Part shown: piece after piece, positions 30,019 through 39,660 of the stretch | Layout of the letters: every line of letters begins with the position of its first letter | How positions within the stretch are numbered: the stretch's first letter is position 1 | Origin: Granulicella sp. WH15 | Lineage (GTDB): Bacteria > Acidobacteriota > Terriglobia > Terriglobales > Acidobacteriaceae | Assembly: GCF_009914315.1 (NCBI RefSeq) | Contig: NZ_CP042596.1 | Coordinates: 558,001-622,000 of the forward strand | DNA: 64,000 bases | Direction: 5' to 3' | Translations under genes and position numbers: made by a program | Notes under the pieces: model-generated | Databases searched by the model: none | Seen by the model: the letters and a program-made list of their open reading frames with translations, nothing else | What the model was told of the DNA's origin: nothing

Positions 30019-30171
30019 TGTCCTGCCGGACGGGCCTCTTGCGCGGAGGGCGGGCGTTTGCACGCCTTTTTACTGCTTCGCGTGGTCCTCCCGCTGGTCG
30101 GAAACGAATATTGCTCGCTGCCGACCAACGGGAGGCCCTCAGCAGATAACTTGCCCATGCTGCCCCGAGAA
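30019..30171 (-). repeat. Dispersed intergenic repeat, family B (copy 3, opposite orientation)
   Basis: On the plus strand it reads GTCCTGCCGGACGGGCC..., then the lead-in 'GGGCGTTTGCACGCCTTTTTA' block, then CCTCCCGCTGGTCGG...CCGACCAACGGGAGG. The minus-strand reading matches copies 2 and 4. It lies between the phosphodiesterase start and the infB terminator. Confidence 0.8.
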
Positions 30172-30210
30172 CCGCACGAAGTGCCGCCCGCCCGGCGTTA
30201 GGGCGCTTTT
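30172..30210 (+). repeat. Dispersed intergenic repeat, family A (copy 2)
   Basis: CCGCACGAAGTGCCGCCCG followed by CCCGGCGTTAGGGCG; directly abuts family B copy 3, so the two families can be joined in one composite element. Confidence 0.75.
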
Positions 30211-30217
30211 GCTTTAA

Positions 30218-30257
30218 AAAGACGAAGGGCCGGGAGTGATCCCGGCCCTTCGTCTTT
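30218..30257 (-). terminator. Rho-independent terminator of the rimP-nusA-infB operon
   Basis: Perfect 18-bp stem (30218-30235 with 30240-30257) with a 4-nt loop. On the minus strand it is followed by TTAAAGC after a T-rich stem end. It ends 12 nt downstream of the infB stop. Confidence 0.88.
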
Positions 30258-30268
30258 CCAATACCAAC

Positions 30269-33200
30269 TTACGCGTTGGTGGCGAGCGCCTCGCGTTCCT
30301 TCTCGGCCTTTTCCGCCTTCTTGGCTGCCAGGGTGTTCTGCCCCAGCTCGGCCTCCAGCTTCTCGGTCGTGTAGGTCTCGATGATGTCGCCCACGCGGAT
30401 ATCCTTGTGGCCGGCCAGATCGATACCGCACTCGACGCCATCGCGAACCTCGGAGACGTCGTCCTTGAAGCGCTTGAGCGAGCTGATCTTGCCCTTCCAG
30501 ACCTCCACACCATCGCGCAGCAGGCGAGCCTGCGAACTGCGCTTGATGAGGCCGTCGGTCACGCGGCAACCCGCAATCTGACCGACCTTGGTGATCTTGA
30601 AGACGTTGAGCACCTCGGCCCGTCCGGAGTAGTTCTCCTTGAAGACCGGATCGAGCAGACCGTACATGGCCTTTTCGATCTCGTCGCGCAGCTCGTAGAT
30701 GATCGAGTGCAGACGAATCTCGACGTTCTCGCGAGCGGCAACCTCGGCAGAGTTGCGGTCGGGCCGCACGTTGAAGCCGATGATGACGGCGTTCGAAGCG
30801 GAGGCAAGCAGTACGTCCGACTCGGTGATCGCGCCGACGCCGGAGTGCAGTACGCGCACCCGGATCTTCTCGGTCGACATGTGCTGCAGATCCTCGGCGA
30901 TGACCTCCACCGAACCCTGCACGTCGCCCTTGACGATCAGGTTCAGGTCCTTCGTTCCGGCCTGCTTGATCTGCTCCGCCAGGCCCTCGAGCGAGACACG
31001 CGCGCTCTTGGCCAACTGCGCCTCGCGCTCCTTCATCTTGCGGTACTGCGCAATGCCCTTGGCCTTGTCGCGGTCCGCCATCACGATGAAGGTATCGCCT
31101 GCGTCCGGCATCCCTTCGAGTCCAAGGATCTCGACCGGGGTCGAGGGGCCTGCGGTTTCGATGGGACGTCCACGGTCGTCGAACATGGCGCGGATCTTAC
31201 CGAAGGTGTTGCCGACGATGTAGCTGTCGCCCAGCTTCAGGGTTCCGTTCTGCACCAGGATCGAGGCGACCGCACCGCGGCCACGGTCGAGCTTGGCTTC
31301 GATGACCGTACCGACGGCCGGACGATCCGGCTGCGCCTTCTGCTCGTTCACGTCGGCGACCAGGCAGATCATCTCCTCAAGCTTGTCGAGGTTCAGGTGC
31401 TTCTTGGCCGAGACTTCGACGAACTCGGTGTCGCCGCCCTGATTCGAAGGCTGCAGGCCGCGTGCGGCGAGCTGCTGGATGATCTTGGCCGGGTTGGCGT
31501 CGGGCTTGTCGATCTTGTTGACCGCGACGATGATCGGCACCTTGGCCGCGCGTGCGTGGTCGATGGCCTCAAGCGTCTGGGGCATCACACCGTCGTCGGC
31601 CGCGACCACGATGACGACGATGTCGGTCACCTTGGCTCCGCGAGCACGCATACGGGTGAAGGCCTCGTGACCAGGGGTATCGAGGAAGACGATCTCGCGT
31701 CCGAAGGCCGGGGAATCCGGCTTCGTCACATGGACCTTGTAGGCTCCGATATGCTGCGTGATGCCGCCCGCTTCGCCGCCTGCAACGTCGGTCGAGCGGA
31801 TCGCGTCGAGCAGCGAGGTCTTACCGTGGTCGACGTGACCCATGATGGTGACCACCGGGGCGCGGACGATCTCGACCATGCCGGTCGTGTCTTCGAGGAA
31901 GCCCTCGATGGCCTCGTTCTCGAGCTGCTCTTCGACCGAGATGACCTGGGCGTCGGCTCCGAACTGGCGCGCGACATCCTTCACCAGCTCGCCGTCGAGC
32001 GACTGGTTGACCGTGACGAATACACCCTTCATCAGCAGGATCGCGATGAGATCCTTGCCGCGCACGTCGAGCTTCTCGGCCAGATCCTTCACGCTGATGC
32101 CTTCGGTCACCGTGATGGTCTTGGTGATCGGCAGGGGCTCGCGCGACATCTGGATGCCGCCGTAACGCGGTGGCGGCTGGAAGCCCTTCATCGGGCCTTC
32201 CTTCACCTTCTCGTAACGCTGTCCGCCGCGGCGCTGGCCGGGACGTGCCGGGCGCTGTCCGCCGGGAGTCTCACCCGGTCCGGGCATGGCTCCGGGAGCG
32301 CCGGGCGCTCCGCCGGGACGCGGTCCACCGAAGCCCGGACGCGGCGGGAAGCCGGGACGGGAGCCGGGGGCAAAGCCGGGGCGCGGCGGTCCACCCGGAC
32401 CTCCAGGACCCGAAGGCCCGCCGGGATAGCTGCGGGTGGGGTGCATGGGGCGGCGTGCGCCGGGGGCCATGGGGCCACCCATGCCGGGGCGTGAGCCGGG
32501 AGCGCCGGGTCCGCCCATGGAGCCGGGTCGGGGACGCTCGAAGATGGGACGGCCGCGCGGAGGTGCTCCGGGAACCGGCGCGGGCGCGGTGTAGATGGGG
32601 CGCGGGCCGGTCTGCGGCATGATGATGCGGCGCGCCGGAGCGGCCGGAGTGGCGGGTGGTGCCGGAGCCGCAGGGGCTTCGGCGGCTGGAGCAGTGGCTG
32701 CTGCTACCGGCTCGGCTACGGGTGTTGCGGGAGCCGGTGCGGCGGGCTGGGCTGCTGCGGGAGCAGCCGGAGCTGCGGCCACAGGAGTCGCGGCTGGAGT
32801 CGGAGAGGCGGCAGCTACAGGAGCGGCCACGGCGGGCCTGGGGGCCGGAGCCGCGACGACGACCGGGGCAGTCCCGGCAGGGCGCGAGAGCGGCGAGTTA
32901 GCTGGAGTTGCTCCGGCGACCGGAGGCCGAACGACGACGGTCTGGGCCGGGGGACGGCTGGCGATCGCCGGTCCGCCAGCAGCGGGCGGGGGAGCGACGA
33001 TGCGAGCGCCCTGGTTCGGCAGCGGCACGATGCGCCGGGGAGCCGGAGGAGTGTTAGGTGCGGGAGCGGCGGCAACCGGCGGCTGAACCCGAGGGGCAAC
33101 CGGAGCAGTCGCAACCGGAGTTGCGGCGGCGGGAGCTGCCGGGGCCACGGGAACGGCAGTTGGTGCCGGAGCCGCAACCACCGAAGTTGCGGGTGCACCC

Positions 33201-33580
33201 GCAACGGGGGCAGCGACCGCAGGCCGGGCTACCGAAACTGCCGGAGCAGCCGCTACCGGGGCCGCTACGACAGCGGGCCGTTGCGGCGGGGCGTTCTTGG
33301 CTGCGTTCTCAGCCTGCTTGCGCTCGAGGATTGCCCGCATGGCATCACCTGGCTTCGATACGTTCGAGAGGTTGAACCGGCGCGCTGGCTCTGCGGGACG
33401 GTTGGCGCTGCTGCCACGGTTGCCGCCGTTGAAGTATCCACGGACCCGCTCGGCCTGATCCTCTTCGATCGAACTCGAGTGGGTCTTGCCCGTCACCCCG
33501 AGCGCTTCGAGCGCGTCAAGAATCGGCCTGCTTTTTACTTCCAGTTCCCGTGCCAGATCGTTAATGCGAACTTTACTCAT
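30269..33580 (-). CDS. infB: Translation initiation factor IF-2
   Basis: 1103 aa, long for IF-2. Residues 1-52 are an IF2_N domain ([20 protein letters not shown]). About 55-470 is a low-complexity linker, first Ala/Pro/Val-rich and then Gly/Pro/Arg-rich. A second IF2_N-like segment comes next ('[20 protein letters not shown]'), followed by the G domain with GHVDHGKT at about 580-587 and NKID near 686, and domains II-IV. IF-2 delivers fMet-tRNA to the 30S subunit and promotes subunit joining. It is the third gene of the rimP operon; the ylxR and ylxQ genes often found between nusA and infB are absent here. Confidence 0.97.
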   Translation of the reverse strand: MSKVRINDLARELEVKSRPILDALEALGVTGKTHSSSIEEDQAERVRGYFNGGNRGSSANRPAEPARRFNLSNVSKPGDAMRAILERKQAENAAKNAPPQRPAVVAAPVAAAPAVSVARPAVAAPVAGAPATSVVAAPAPTAVPVAPAAPAAATPVATAPVAPRVQPPVAAAPAPNTPPAPRRIVPLPNQGARIVAPPPAAGGPAIASRPPAQTVVVRPPVAGATPANSPLSRPAGTAPVVVAAPAPRPAVAAPVAAASPTPAATPVAAAPAAPAAAQPAAPAPATPVAEPVAAATAPAAEAPAAPAPPATPAAPARRIIMPQTGPRPIYTAPAPVPGAPPRGRPIFERPRPGSMGGPGAPGSRPGMGGPMAPGARRPMHPTRSYPGGPSGPGGPGGPPRPGFAPGSRPGFPPRPGFGGPRPGGAPGAPGAMPGPGETPGGQRPARPGQRRGGQRYEKVKEGPMKGFQPPPRYGGIQMSREPLPITKTITVTEGISVKDLAEKLDVRGKDLIAILLMKGVFVTVNQSLDGELVKDVARQFGADAQVISVEEQLENEAIEGFLEDTTGMVEIVRAPVVTIMGHVDHGKTSLLDAIRSTDVAGGEAGGITQHIGAYKVHVTKPDSPAFGREIVFLDTPGHEAFTRMRARGAKVTDIVVIVVAADDGVMPQTLEAIDHARAAKVPIIVAVNKIDKPDANPAKIIQQLAARGLQPSNQGGDTEFVEVSAKKHLNLDKLEEMICLVADVNEQKAQPDRPAVGTVIEAKLDRGRGAVASILVQNGTLKLGDSYIVGNTFGKIRAMFDDRGRPIETAGPSTPVEILGLEGMPDAGDTFIVMADRDKAKGIAQYRKMKEREAQLAKSARVSLEGLAEQIKQAGTKDLNLIVKGDVQGSVEVIAEDLQHMSTEKIRVRVLHSGVGAITESDVLLASASNAVIIGFNVRPDRNSAEVAARENVEIRLHSIIYELRDEIEKAMYGLLDPVFKENYSGRAEVLNVFKITKVGQIAGCRVTDGLIKRSSQARLLRDGVEVWKGKISSLKRFKDDVSEVRDGVECGIDLAGHKDIRVGDIIETYTTEKLEAELGQNTLAAKKAEKAEKEREALATNA

Positions 33581-33720
33581 CCGTCCCTTTTCATTTACTC
33601 CACCCGCGGCGCTAGCTGTTCATATCAGCCTCGTTCGGAGCAAATTGCGATTCGTCTCTATTATCACTGAAATCGCGGCAATCGCGATTCAAAGTATGTT
33701 TGCTTGCGTGGCTGGAGAAG

Positions 33721-35346
33721 CTAGCCACGGTCGTTTCCGTCCATATCGATGCCCTCGTCCGAGACCTCTTGCGCCTCGTTCACCAGCTCATCCACACTGT
33801 CGTTGTCCAGCTCGATCCGCTCTTCGCGGCGATCGGCTTCGCTGAAGCTGTCGCTCGTCGATTCGCGGTCCTCTTCTTCGGCGATATCTTCGCTCGAAAC
33901 GCCGCTTACCTCTTCGAGATCACCGTGACCGGCCTGCTCGGAGAGAATCTCTTCGGGAGTCTTGGACATGGAACTCACCTCGTTGTGCTCGTTGGTCGAA
34001 GCCGGGTCCGTGGTCTCCGTCTGCGCGGCGGCTTCGGCGGTTGCGGCAACAACAGGACGCTCCTCGCCCTCTTCGTACTGGCCGAAGTAGTGGCGCACCG
34101 CGACCGAGATCTTCTCGACGGTCTTCTCGCCGATGCCCGGAACCTGCTGCAGCTCCTCGGCGGTCATATCGGCCAGCTCTTCGACCGTGGTGATGCCCGC
34201 CGTAATCAGCTTCTCGAGGATCTGCTCGCCCAGCTCGGTCACCTGCTCGATGGGCGTGGTCGGTCCGCCCGACATCGCTTGCATCTGCTGCTCGACCTCC
34301 TGGCGCTTCTCCTCTTCGCTCTTGATGTCGATCTTCCACTGCAAGAGCTTGGCTGCGAGCCGCACATTCTGGCCCTTCTTGCCGATGGCCAGCGAGAGCT
34401 GCGTGTCATCGACGATGACCTCGATCTGCTTGTCGGCCAGGTCGGTGATGGAGACGCGGCTGACCTTCGCGGGTTGCAGCGCCTTCTCGGCGAAGGTCGT
34501 GATCTCGTCCGAGTACTCGATAATGTCGATCTTCTCGCCGCGCAACTCGCGAATGATCGACTGCACGCGCATACCCTTCATGCCCACGCACGCGCCCACC
34601 GGATCGACGTCCTTGTCGCGGCTCATCACGGCGATCTTGGTGCGCTCACCCGCTTCACGCGCAATCGCGCGGATCGAAACAGTCCCGTCGTAAATCTCGG
34701 GAACCTCGCTCTGGAAGAGGTTCTGCACCAGCGCCGGAGCCGCGCGGCTCACGATCACCTGCGGACCTTTGGCGGCGCGGTCCACGCGCAGCAGCACCAC
34801 GCGCACGCGCTCGCCGATGGCGAACTGCTCCAGCCGCGACTGCTCGCGCTTGGGCATGCGGGCCTCGGCTTTGCCCAGATCGAAGATCACGTCCATCGGC
34901 TCCAGCCGCTTGACGGTGGCGTTCAGAACCTCACCGGCGCGGTGGTTGTACTCGTTATAGACGGTGTCGCGCTCGGCTTCGCGCACCTTCTGGAAGATGA
35001 CCTGCTTGGCCATCTGGGCGGCGATGCGGCCCAGCGGAGTGGTGTCCTTGTAGAAGCGCAGCTCACCGCCGACTTCGACCTCGGGGGCCAGCTCGCGCGC
35101 CTGCTCGAGCGTCATCTGGTTGACCTCGTCGTCGACCTGCTCGGTCGACTCGACGACGGTCTTGTAGACGTAGGCGCGAATCTCACCGGTCTCGCGATCC
35201 ATCTCGCCGCGCATGTTTTCCTGCGTCTTGTAGAACTTGCGGGTCGCGAGCGCGATCGCGTCTTCTACGGCGCCGATGACGACATCCGCTTCGATACCCT
35301 TGTCCCGGCTCAACGTCTCGATAGTCTGGTACAGAACACTTGCCAT
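33721..35346 (-). CDS. nusA: Transcription termination/antitermination factor NusA
   Basis: 541 aa. N-terminal RNAP-binding domain, S1 domain ('DGTVSIRAIAREAGERTKIAV' region), two KH domains ('GACVGMKGMRVQSIIREL', 'AIGKKGQNVRLAAKL') and HhH repeats ('IPGIGEKTVEKI'-like). It ends in an acidic, low-complexity tail of about 100 residues (..EEEDRESTSDSFSEAD..). NusA controls pausing, termination and antitermination. It lies between rimP and infB on the minus strand; 140 nt separates it from infB. Confidence 0.96.
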   Translation of the reverse strand: MASVLYQTIETLSRDKGIEADVVIGAVEDAIALATRKFYKTQENMRGEMDRETGEIRAYVYKTVVESTEQVDDEVNQMTLEQARELAPEVEVGGELRFYKDTTPLGRIAAQMAKQVIFQKVREAERDTVYNEYNHRAGEVLNATVKRLEPMDVIFDLGKAEARMPKREQSRLEQFAIGERVRVVLLRVDRAAKGPQVIVSRAAPALVQNLFQSEVPEIYDGTVSIRAIAREAGERTKIAVMSRDKDVDPVGACVGMKGMRVQSIIRELRGEKIDIIEYSDEITTFAEKALQPAKVSRVSITDLADKQIEVIVDDTQLSLAIGKKGQNVRLAAKLLQWKIDIKSEEEKRQEVEQQMQAMSGGPTTPIEQVTELGEQILEKLITAGITTVEELADMTAEELQQVPGIGEKTVEKISVAVRHYFGQYEEGEERPVVAATAEAAAQTETTDPASTNEHNEVSSMSKTPEEILSEQAGHGDLEEVSGVSSEDIAEEEDRESTSDSFSEADRREERIELDNDSVDELVNEAQEVSDEGIDMDGNDRG

Positions 35347-35448
35347 TGCTCACTCGTCCTTACTTTGCACATTGCATCTGTTCGGATGCTTTCCTGCGAG
35401 GCTGCGGCGATCGTCCGCCGTGCCGGTTCGCCCTGGAGAAAAAGGGGG

Positions 35449-36057
35449 CTATATCTCTGCGATCAGGCTGGCCTTTTCCACGTTCGAAAGGGCAATCTCG
35501 ACCGTCTGGTCCTGGGCTGCTGCGGACTTACGCGCCTTGCCCTTCTGCTTCACCGCCGCCAGGTCGAGGGTCAGGTTATTGCCCTCGAACCGGGTGAGAC
35601 GGCCTTGAAACTGCCGGCTCTGGTTCACCGGCGTAAACGTCTGGAGCTTGACCAGGCTGCCCTGAAACCGCGTGTAATCTGCGGGTTTGGTCAGCTTGCG
35701 CTCGATGCCCGGAGAGGAGACCTCGAGAGTGTACTCCGCGCCGGGGATAATGTCTTCGACGTCGAGCAGCGTCCCAAAGTCGCGGGCAAACTGTTCGCAG
35801 TCCTCATGCGTCACGCCCGAGAGCATCTCGACGGGAACGCCCTTGGGGAGCTGCGGGGCCTCTTCGTCGCCCTCGCCCGCCTCCGCGGCCTTGGCCAGCT
35901 CGGCCAGTTTGGCGCGTCCCTCGGCGTCCTTCTCGATATAGATGCGCAGCGTGCGGAACTTGGCTCCGCCCGAGAACTCCACGTCGACCACTTCCAGATG
36001 GTGCGACCCGGCGACCCGCTGCGCTACTGCCCGAATTTCATCCAACTGAATTGCCAT
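35449..36057 (-). CDS. rimP: Ribosome maturation factor RimP
   Basis: 202 aa, above the usual ~150 because of an acidic/alanine insertion at about residues 45-75 (KLAELAKAAEAGEGDEEA). RimP assists 30S assembly. Conserved 'LEVVDVEF', 'CEQFARDFGTLLDVEDIIPGAEYTLEVSSPG' (family core) and 'GIERKL' are seen. It is the first gene of rimP-nusA-infB, with a promoter and terminator-like leader upstream. Confidence 0.94.
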   Translation of the reverse strand: MAIQLDEIRAVAQRVAGSHHLEVVDVEFSGGAKFRTLRIYIEKDAEGRAKLAELAKAAEAGEGDEEAPQLPKGVPVEMLSGVTHEDCEQFARDFGTLLDVEDIIPGAEYTLEVSSPGIERKLTKPADYTRFQGSLVKLQTFTPVNQSRQFQGRLTRFEGNNLTLDLAAVKQKGKARKSAAAQDQTVEIALSNVEKASLIAEI

Positions 36058-36098
36058 AGCCTTGAAATCTTTCGCTCTCTAAAACCTTTGGAGCAAAG

Positions 36099-36120
36099 AA
36101 AAAGTGGGCGTCAGCCCACT
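36099..36120 (-). terminator. Terminator-like hairpin in the rimP leader (possible attenuator)
   Basis: On the minus strand: AGTGGGC TGAC GCCCACT followed by TTTTTC (36120 down to about 36097). A 7-bp stem with a U-tract between the promoter candidate and rimP, about 45 nt before its ATG. In E. coli the metY-rimP-nusA leader region also contains terminators subject to NusA feedback; the parallel is an inference. Confidence 0.6.
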
Positions 36121-36189
36121 CCTCCCTTCCGCCCTCCCCCGGTGTGTTCACGCGGGTCTATCTGACGGAACAAATTCGTCGCAATCTTG

Positions 36190-36218
36190 ATGATATCCGA
36201 ATTTCGGGCCGATTTCAA
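36190..36218 (-). promoter_or_regulatory. Sigma70-type promoter of rimP-nusA-infB
   Basis: Minus strand TTGAAA (36218-36213), 17 nt, TATCAT (36195-36190): 5/6 and 5/6 matches with ideal spacing. It predicts a leader of about 125 nt that contains the terminator-like hairpin. Confidence 0.6.
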
Positions 36219-36365
36219 TCGGGTAGAGGAAAAGGGAACTCAGGAGGACACGTCGGGCCAGCAGAAACGAGAAGTCTGGGATCGACTCTCCGGCAAATTG
36301 CTTTTCCTGTAAGATTTCGTCCGAATCGACATCCAGTAAAACAAGGGACGGGAGAGAAAGAGAAT

Positions 36366-37151
36366 ATGCGTGGAGTTGAAAGACGCCTTGGAATCATTGT
36401 CTGTCATGTAGGTCTTCTTTTCATCGCTACGCGTGCCCTCTCTGCCCAGACGCCCGTCGAGAGCAGCTCGGAGACGCGGTTCCAGCTCGACCTGAAGGTT
36501 CCGGATGCCGCGCTTAAGGCCATGCTGCCAGGGGGATTTACCTCGAGCGTCGCCGCGCAGGGCCCGGCGAAGGATTGCAACCTGCGCCTCGTCTTTATCG
36601 ACCGCATTACCGTAAACGCCCCCGAGGGCAAGCCCCTCGGCAAGGGGTCGAACCGGCTGGCCTACCTGGTTGCACCCGCCAAAGACGCCGCCGGAGCCAG
36701 CGTCCAGGTGGTCATCGGCGGCATCACCGAAGACCCGAACGACGCGCCCGGCCCCTTTGGCAACTATCTGCCCGCAACGACACACGAGATGCACAAGACC
36801 ACCACTGCTGGAGCCTCCGGCCCCATTTTGGAGACGCAGGACTGGGTCTTCGCGGCCAGCTCCGGAGAGCATCTGGAGCTGCACATCAAGTACGAGCGCG
36901 GCGTGGGGAATCGTGGAGCCGCGTCTGACGCGAAGTTCTACTCGGCCAAATCCCCTGCGCTTTACCAGATCTCTCATCAGGAACAGGTGCTCGATATCCT
37001 GCGCAACACCACGACGAATCCGCCGGACCGGGTCAAGGAGTTCACGCTCAAGGCATCCGGCGGCAGCTACGACAAGCTGCTCGACAGCACGGTAAAGGTC
37101 TTGAGCTGGGACAACATTCTCTGGATTAACCGGACTGTCTCGAAGCCTTGA
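36366..37151 (+). CDS. Secreted protein of unknown function
   Basis: 261 aa from the ATG at 36366 (MRGVERRLGIIVCHVGLLFI), with purine-rich GGGAGAGAAAGAG before it; the in-frame extension to 36144 is not protein-like. Signal peptide to about residue 27 (ALSAQT). The mature part is polar with no family I recognise. It has a repeated lysine/asparagine-rich character, one Cys in 'AKDCNLRLVF' and the phrase 'TQDWVFAASSGEHLELHIKYERG'. Divergent from rimP and upstream of guaB. Confidence 0.75.
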   Translation: MRGVERRLGIIVCHVGLLFIATRALSAQTPVESSSETRFQLDLKVPDAALKAMLPGGFTSSVAAQGPAKDCNLRLVFIDRITVNAPEGKPLGKGSNRLAYLVAPAKDAAGASVQVVIGGITEDPNDAPGPFGNYLPATTHEMHKTTTAGASGPILETQDWVFAASSGEHLELHIKYERGVGNRGAASDAKFYSAKSPALYQISHQEQVLDILRNTTTNPPDRVKEFTLKASGGSYDKLLDSTVKVLSWDNILWINRTVSKP

Positions 37152-37259
37152 CGAGCTGAGAGTAGTCTCCCGATTACCAGAACCGCTGATTCCAATATGG
37201 TTTTGGCCGTATTGGTGCGTCGAAACGGCACAGAACACATCAAATCTCGATAAGTTTAT

Positions 37260-37288
37260 TTGCTCTCAGCCCGGGACCTCTCTACAAT
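37260..37288 (+). promoter_or_regulatory. Candidate promoter of guaB
   Basis: TTGCTC (37260-37265), 17 nt, TACAAT (37283-37288): 4/6 and 5/6 with ideal spacing, about 75 nt before the guaB ATG. Confidence 0.55.
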
Positions 37289-37364
37289 CGAGCAAATCCG
37301 AACCGGCCAATGAGCCCCAGACGAGCCCGGCCAACAGTCGCCCGGCCTAGAAAATCGAGTAACC

Positions 37365-38891
37365 ATGATCATCGCACCGATTCCCGAAGCACTTACCTTT
37401 GACGACGTCCTCCTCGTCCCTGCCTATAGCGAAGTCGTTCCGACCCAGGTCAGCACCCAGGTCCAGCTCACCCGCAACATCACCCTGAACACGCCGCTGA
37501 TGTCGGCCGCCATGGACACCGTCACCGAGTCGCGCCTCGCCATTGCGATGGCGCAGCAGGGCGGCATGGGCGTCGTGCACCGCAACCTCTCGATCGAGCA
37601 GCAGGCGATGGAGATCGACAAGGTGAAGCGTTCTGAGAGCGGCATGATCGTCGATCCGGTGACGATCTCGCCCGAGCAGCGCGTCTCCGACGCCCTCGAC
37701 GTGATGCGGCAGTACAAGATCTCCGGCGTGCCGGTCACCAAGAACCGCAAACTGGTCGGCATCCTGACCAACCGCGACCTGCGCTTCGTCTCGCGCACCG
37801 ACCTCACGGTCGATTCGGTGATGACCAAGACCAACCTCATCACGGTCCCTGTTGGGACAACCCTCGAACAGGCCGAACAGATCCTGCACCAGCACCGCGT
37901 CGAGAAGCTCCTCGTCGTCAACGACGAGTACGAGTTGAAGGGCCTCATCACCGTTAAGGACATCCAGAAGAAGCTGAAGTACCCGAACGCCGCCAAGGAT
38001 TCGCAGGGCCGTCTGCGCGTGGCCGCGGCCATCGGCGCGACGGGAGACTTCCTCGAGCGCGCCGCCGAGTTGATTAAGTACCGCGTGGACGCTCTCGCTA
38101 TCGACTCCGCGCACGGCCACTCCTCGCGTGTGCTCGAGGCCGTTCGCGAGTGCAAGGCGGCCTTCCCGCACATCGACCTGCTGGCCGGAAACGTAGCCAC
38201 CTACGACGGCGCGCTGGCCCTGATGGACGCGGGCGCGGACGCCGTGAAGGTCGGCATCGGACCAGGCTCTATCTGCACCACGCGCATGGTCACGGGCGCG
38301 GGTATGCCGCAGATCACCGCCATCTCCGAGGCCTTCCGGGCCTCGCAGGAGCGCGGTATCCCCATCATCGCCGACGGCGGCATCAAGTACTCGGGCGATA
38401 TCACCAAGGCCATCGCGGCGGGAGCCAGCGTGGTCATGATGGGTTCGCTCTTCGCCGGTGTGGACGAGAGCCCCGGCGAGACGATCCTCTACCAGGGCCG
38501 CTCGTTCAAGGCGTATCGCGGCATGGGTTCTCTGTCCGCGATGGCGCAGGGTTCGGGCGAGCGTTACTTCCAGGGCAAGGAAGACATGAACGAGTTCACG
38601 GCGGGCGACCGGCCTTCGCTGACGGCGCGCGAGGGAGCCTCGCAGAACCGGCTGGCCAAGTACGTTCCCGAGGGCATCGAGGGCCGCGTGCCTCATCGTG
38701 GGCCGCTCGAGGCGATGGTCTACCAGCTCGTCGGCGGACTGCGCTCGGGCATGGGCTACCTGGGCTGCGGAAGCATCCCGGAGCTGCAGCAGAACGCACG
38801 CTTCATCCGCATCTCGAACGCCGGACTGCGCGAGAGCCACGTGCACGATGTGGTGATTACCCGCGAGGCTCCGAACTATCACGCCGAGTAG
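37365..38891 (+). CDS. guaB: IMP dehydrogenase
   Basis: 508 aa. It oxidises IMP to XMP, the first committed step to GMP. The catalytic barrel is interrupted by two CBS domains at about 95-205. The active-site loop '[13 protein letters not shown]' places the catalytic Cys at residue 304. The flap '[21 protein letters not shown]' region and 'YRGMGS' phosphate-binding motif are present. It has its own promoter candidate; the VanZ-like gene follows after 29 nt. Confidence 0.97.
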   Translation: MIIAPIPEALTFDDVLLVPAYSEVVPTQVSTQVQLTRNITLNTPLMSAAMDTVTESRLAIAMAQQGGMGVVHRNLSIEQQAMEIDKVKRSESGMIVDPVTISPEQRVSDALDVMRQYKISGVPVTKNRKLVGILTNRDLRFVSRTDLTVDSVMTKTNLITVPVGTTLEQAEQILHQHRVEKLLVVNDEYELKGLITVKDIQKKLKYPNAAKDSQGRLRVAAAIGATGDFLERAAELIKYRVDALAIDSAHGHSSRVLEAVRECKAAFPHIDLLAGNVATYDGALALMDAGADAVKVGIGPGSICTTRMVTGAGMPQITAISEAFRASQERGIPIIADGGIKYSGDITKAIAAGASVVMMGSLFAGVDESPGETILYQGRSFKAYRGMGSLSAMAQGSGERYFQGKEDMNEFTAGDRPSLTAREGASQNRLAKYVPEGIEGRVPHRGPLEAMVYQLVGGLRSGMGYLGCGSIPELQQNARFIRISNAGLRESHVHDVVITREAPNYHAE

Positions 38892-38920
38892 GCCCTCTGC
38901 TGCTGTTACCGTTAAGGTTC

Positions 38921-39451
38921 ATGCCCAACATCTTCCGTTACAGGCCGGATCCTCTGGCGATCCGGCTGCGCACCTCTGGCCTGGGACAAGTCGGCGTATG
39001 GCTGCCGACGCTCCTGGCGATGGGCGTCATCGCGATAGAGTCGACGCCCACCTTTGGGGCGCAGCAGACGAGCGGCTGGCTGCGTCCGATCTTCGAGCGG
39101 TTTATGGGGGCGATGTCCGAGAGCCGCTGGGAGGAGATGCATCATCACCTGCGCAAGACCGGCCACTTTACGGGATACGGGCTGGTCTGCCTGGCGTTCC
39201 TGCGCTCGTGGCTGATTACGCTGGCGGGGCAGGTGGATGTCAGCCTGCGCGGCTGGCGGGTGCGTGCGAGTGCTGCGGCTCTGTTCTCGACGGCCTGCAT
39301 TGCCAGCCTCGATGAGTTTCATCAGACGATGCTGCCGAACCGCACGGGCACGCCGTGGGATGTGCTGCTCGATAGCTGTGGTGGGCTTTGTATGCTCCTG
39401 CTGGTCTGGCTTTTTCTATGGTTGAAGAGTCCTGCCGAGCAGTTAAATTAA
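38921..39451 (+). CDS. VanZ-like membrane protein
   Basis: 176 aa from the ATG at 38921; the long upstream frame runs through guaB and is not real. Four hydrophobic segments, with the VanZ-family signature 'HHLRKTGHFTGYGLVCLAFL', 'SLDEFHQTMLPNRTGTPWDVLLDSCGG'. VanZ gave low-level teicoplanin resistance in Tn1546, but most chromosomal homologues are uncharacterised. It is probably co-transcribed with guaB. Confidence 0.85.
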   Translation: MPNIFRYRPDPLAIRLRTSGLGQVGVWLPTLLAMGVIAIESTPTFGAQQTSGWLRPIFERFMGAMSESRWEEMHHHLRKTGHFTGYGLVCLAFLRSWLITLAGQVDVSLRGWRVRASAAALFSTACIASLDEFHQTMLPNRTGTPWDVLLDSCGGLCMLLLVWLFLWLKSPAEQLN

Positions 39452-39457
39452 GCCTTT

Positions 39458-39517
39458 CACGCGAAGCGTCCAAAACCGCACGAAGTGCCGCCCGCCCGGC
39501 GCAAGGGCGTCGTTGCG
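39458..39517 (+). repeat. Dispersed intergenic repeat, family A (copy 3, long form)
   Basis: CACGCGAAGCGTCCAAAACC, then GCACGAAGTGCCGCCCGCCC, then GGCGCAAGGGCG. It begins seven bases after the VanZ stop. With the inverted copy at 39606-39660 it forms the arms of a 200-bp composite palindrome around family C copy 2. Confidence 0.8.
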
Positions 39518-39518
39518 G

Positions 39519-39588
39519 TTGCCTGTTTTCTTGGTTGTCATTCAGGAGCGAAGCGGAGGAATCTGCTTCTGTTTTTGCCGTTGTTTTC
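39519..39588 (+). repeat. Dispersed intergenic repeat, family C (copy 2)
   Basis: Inverted match to 1078-1164 (GCCTGTTTTCTTGGTTGTCA, ...GGAATCTGCTTCTG...TTTTTGCCGTT). It is enclosed by inverted family A copies. Confidence 0.75.
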
Positions 39589-39605
39589 CAGGAACAAAAA
39601 CAAAG

Positions 39606-39660
39606 ACGTCCTTGCGCCGGGCGGGCGGCACTTCGTGCGGTGCTCGACGCTGCGCGTGTT
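39606..39660 (-). repeat. Dispersed intergenic repeat, family A (copy 4, long form, inverted)
   Basis: Minus-strand reading gives ACACGCGCAGCGTCGAGCAC, then CGCACGAAGTGCCGCCCGCC, then CGGCGCAAGG. It abuts the GNAT stop codon. Confidence 0.8.

Larger units (their letters stand above)
36058..36365. other. 308-bp divergent region between rimP and a secreted-protein gene
   Basis: No gene seen. It holds the rimP promoter candidate (36190-36218) and a leader terminator-like hairpin (36099-36120), both on the minus strand. The plus-strand gene must also start here; I do not see a convincing promoter for it. Confidence 0.6.

Noticed and set aside
30236..32494. 752-aa open frame antisense to infB
   Set aside because: It mirrors the infB codon pattern (and the terminator), has low-complexity Leu/Asp/Val/Arg composition and no ribosome binding site; infB itself is certain.
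33700..36165. 821-aa plus-strand frame across nusA and rimP
   Set aside because: Antisense shadow running through two well-supported genes and the rimP leader.
38150..38920. 257-codon N-terminal extension of the VanZ-like protein
   Set aside because: Lies in another frame of guaB and is Arg/Gly/His-rich without family features; the VanZ start at 38921 gives the normal length.
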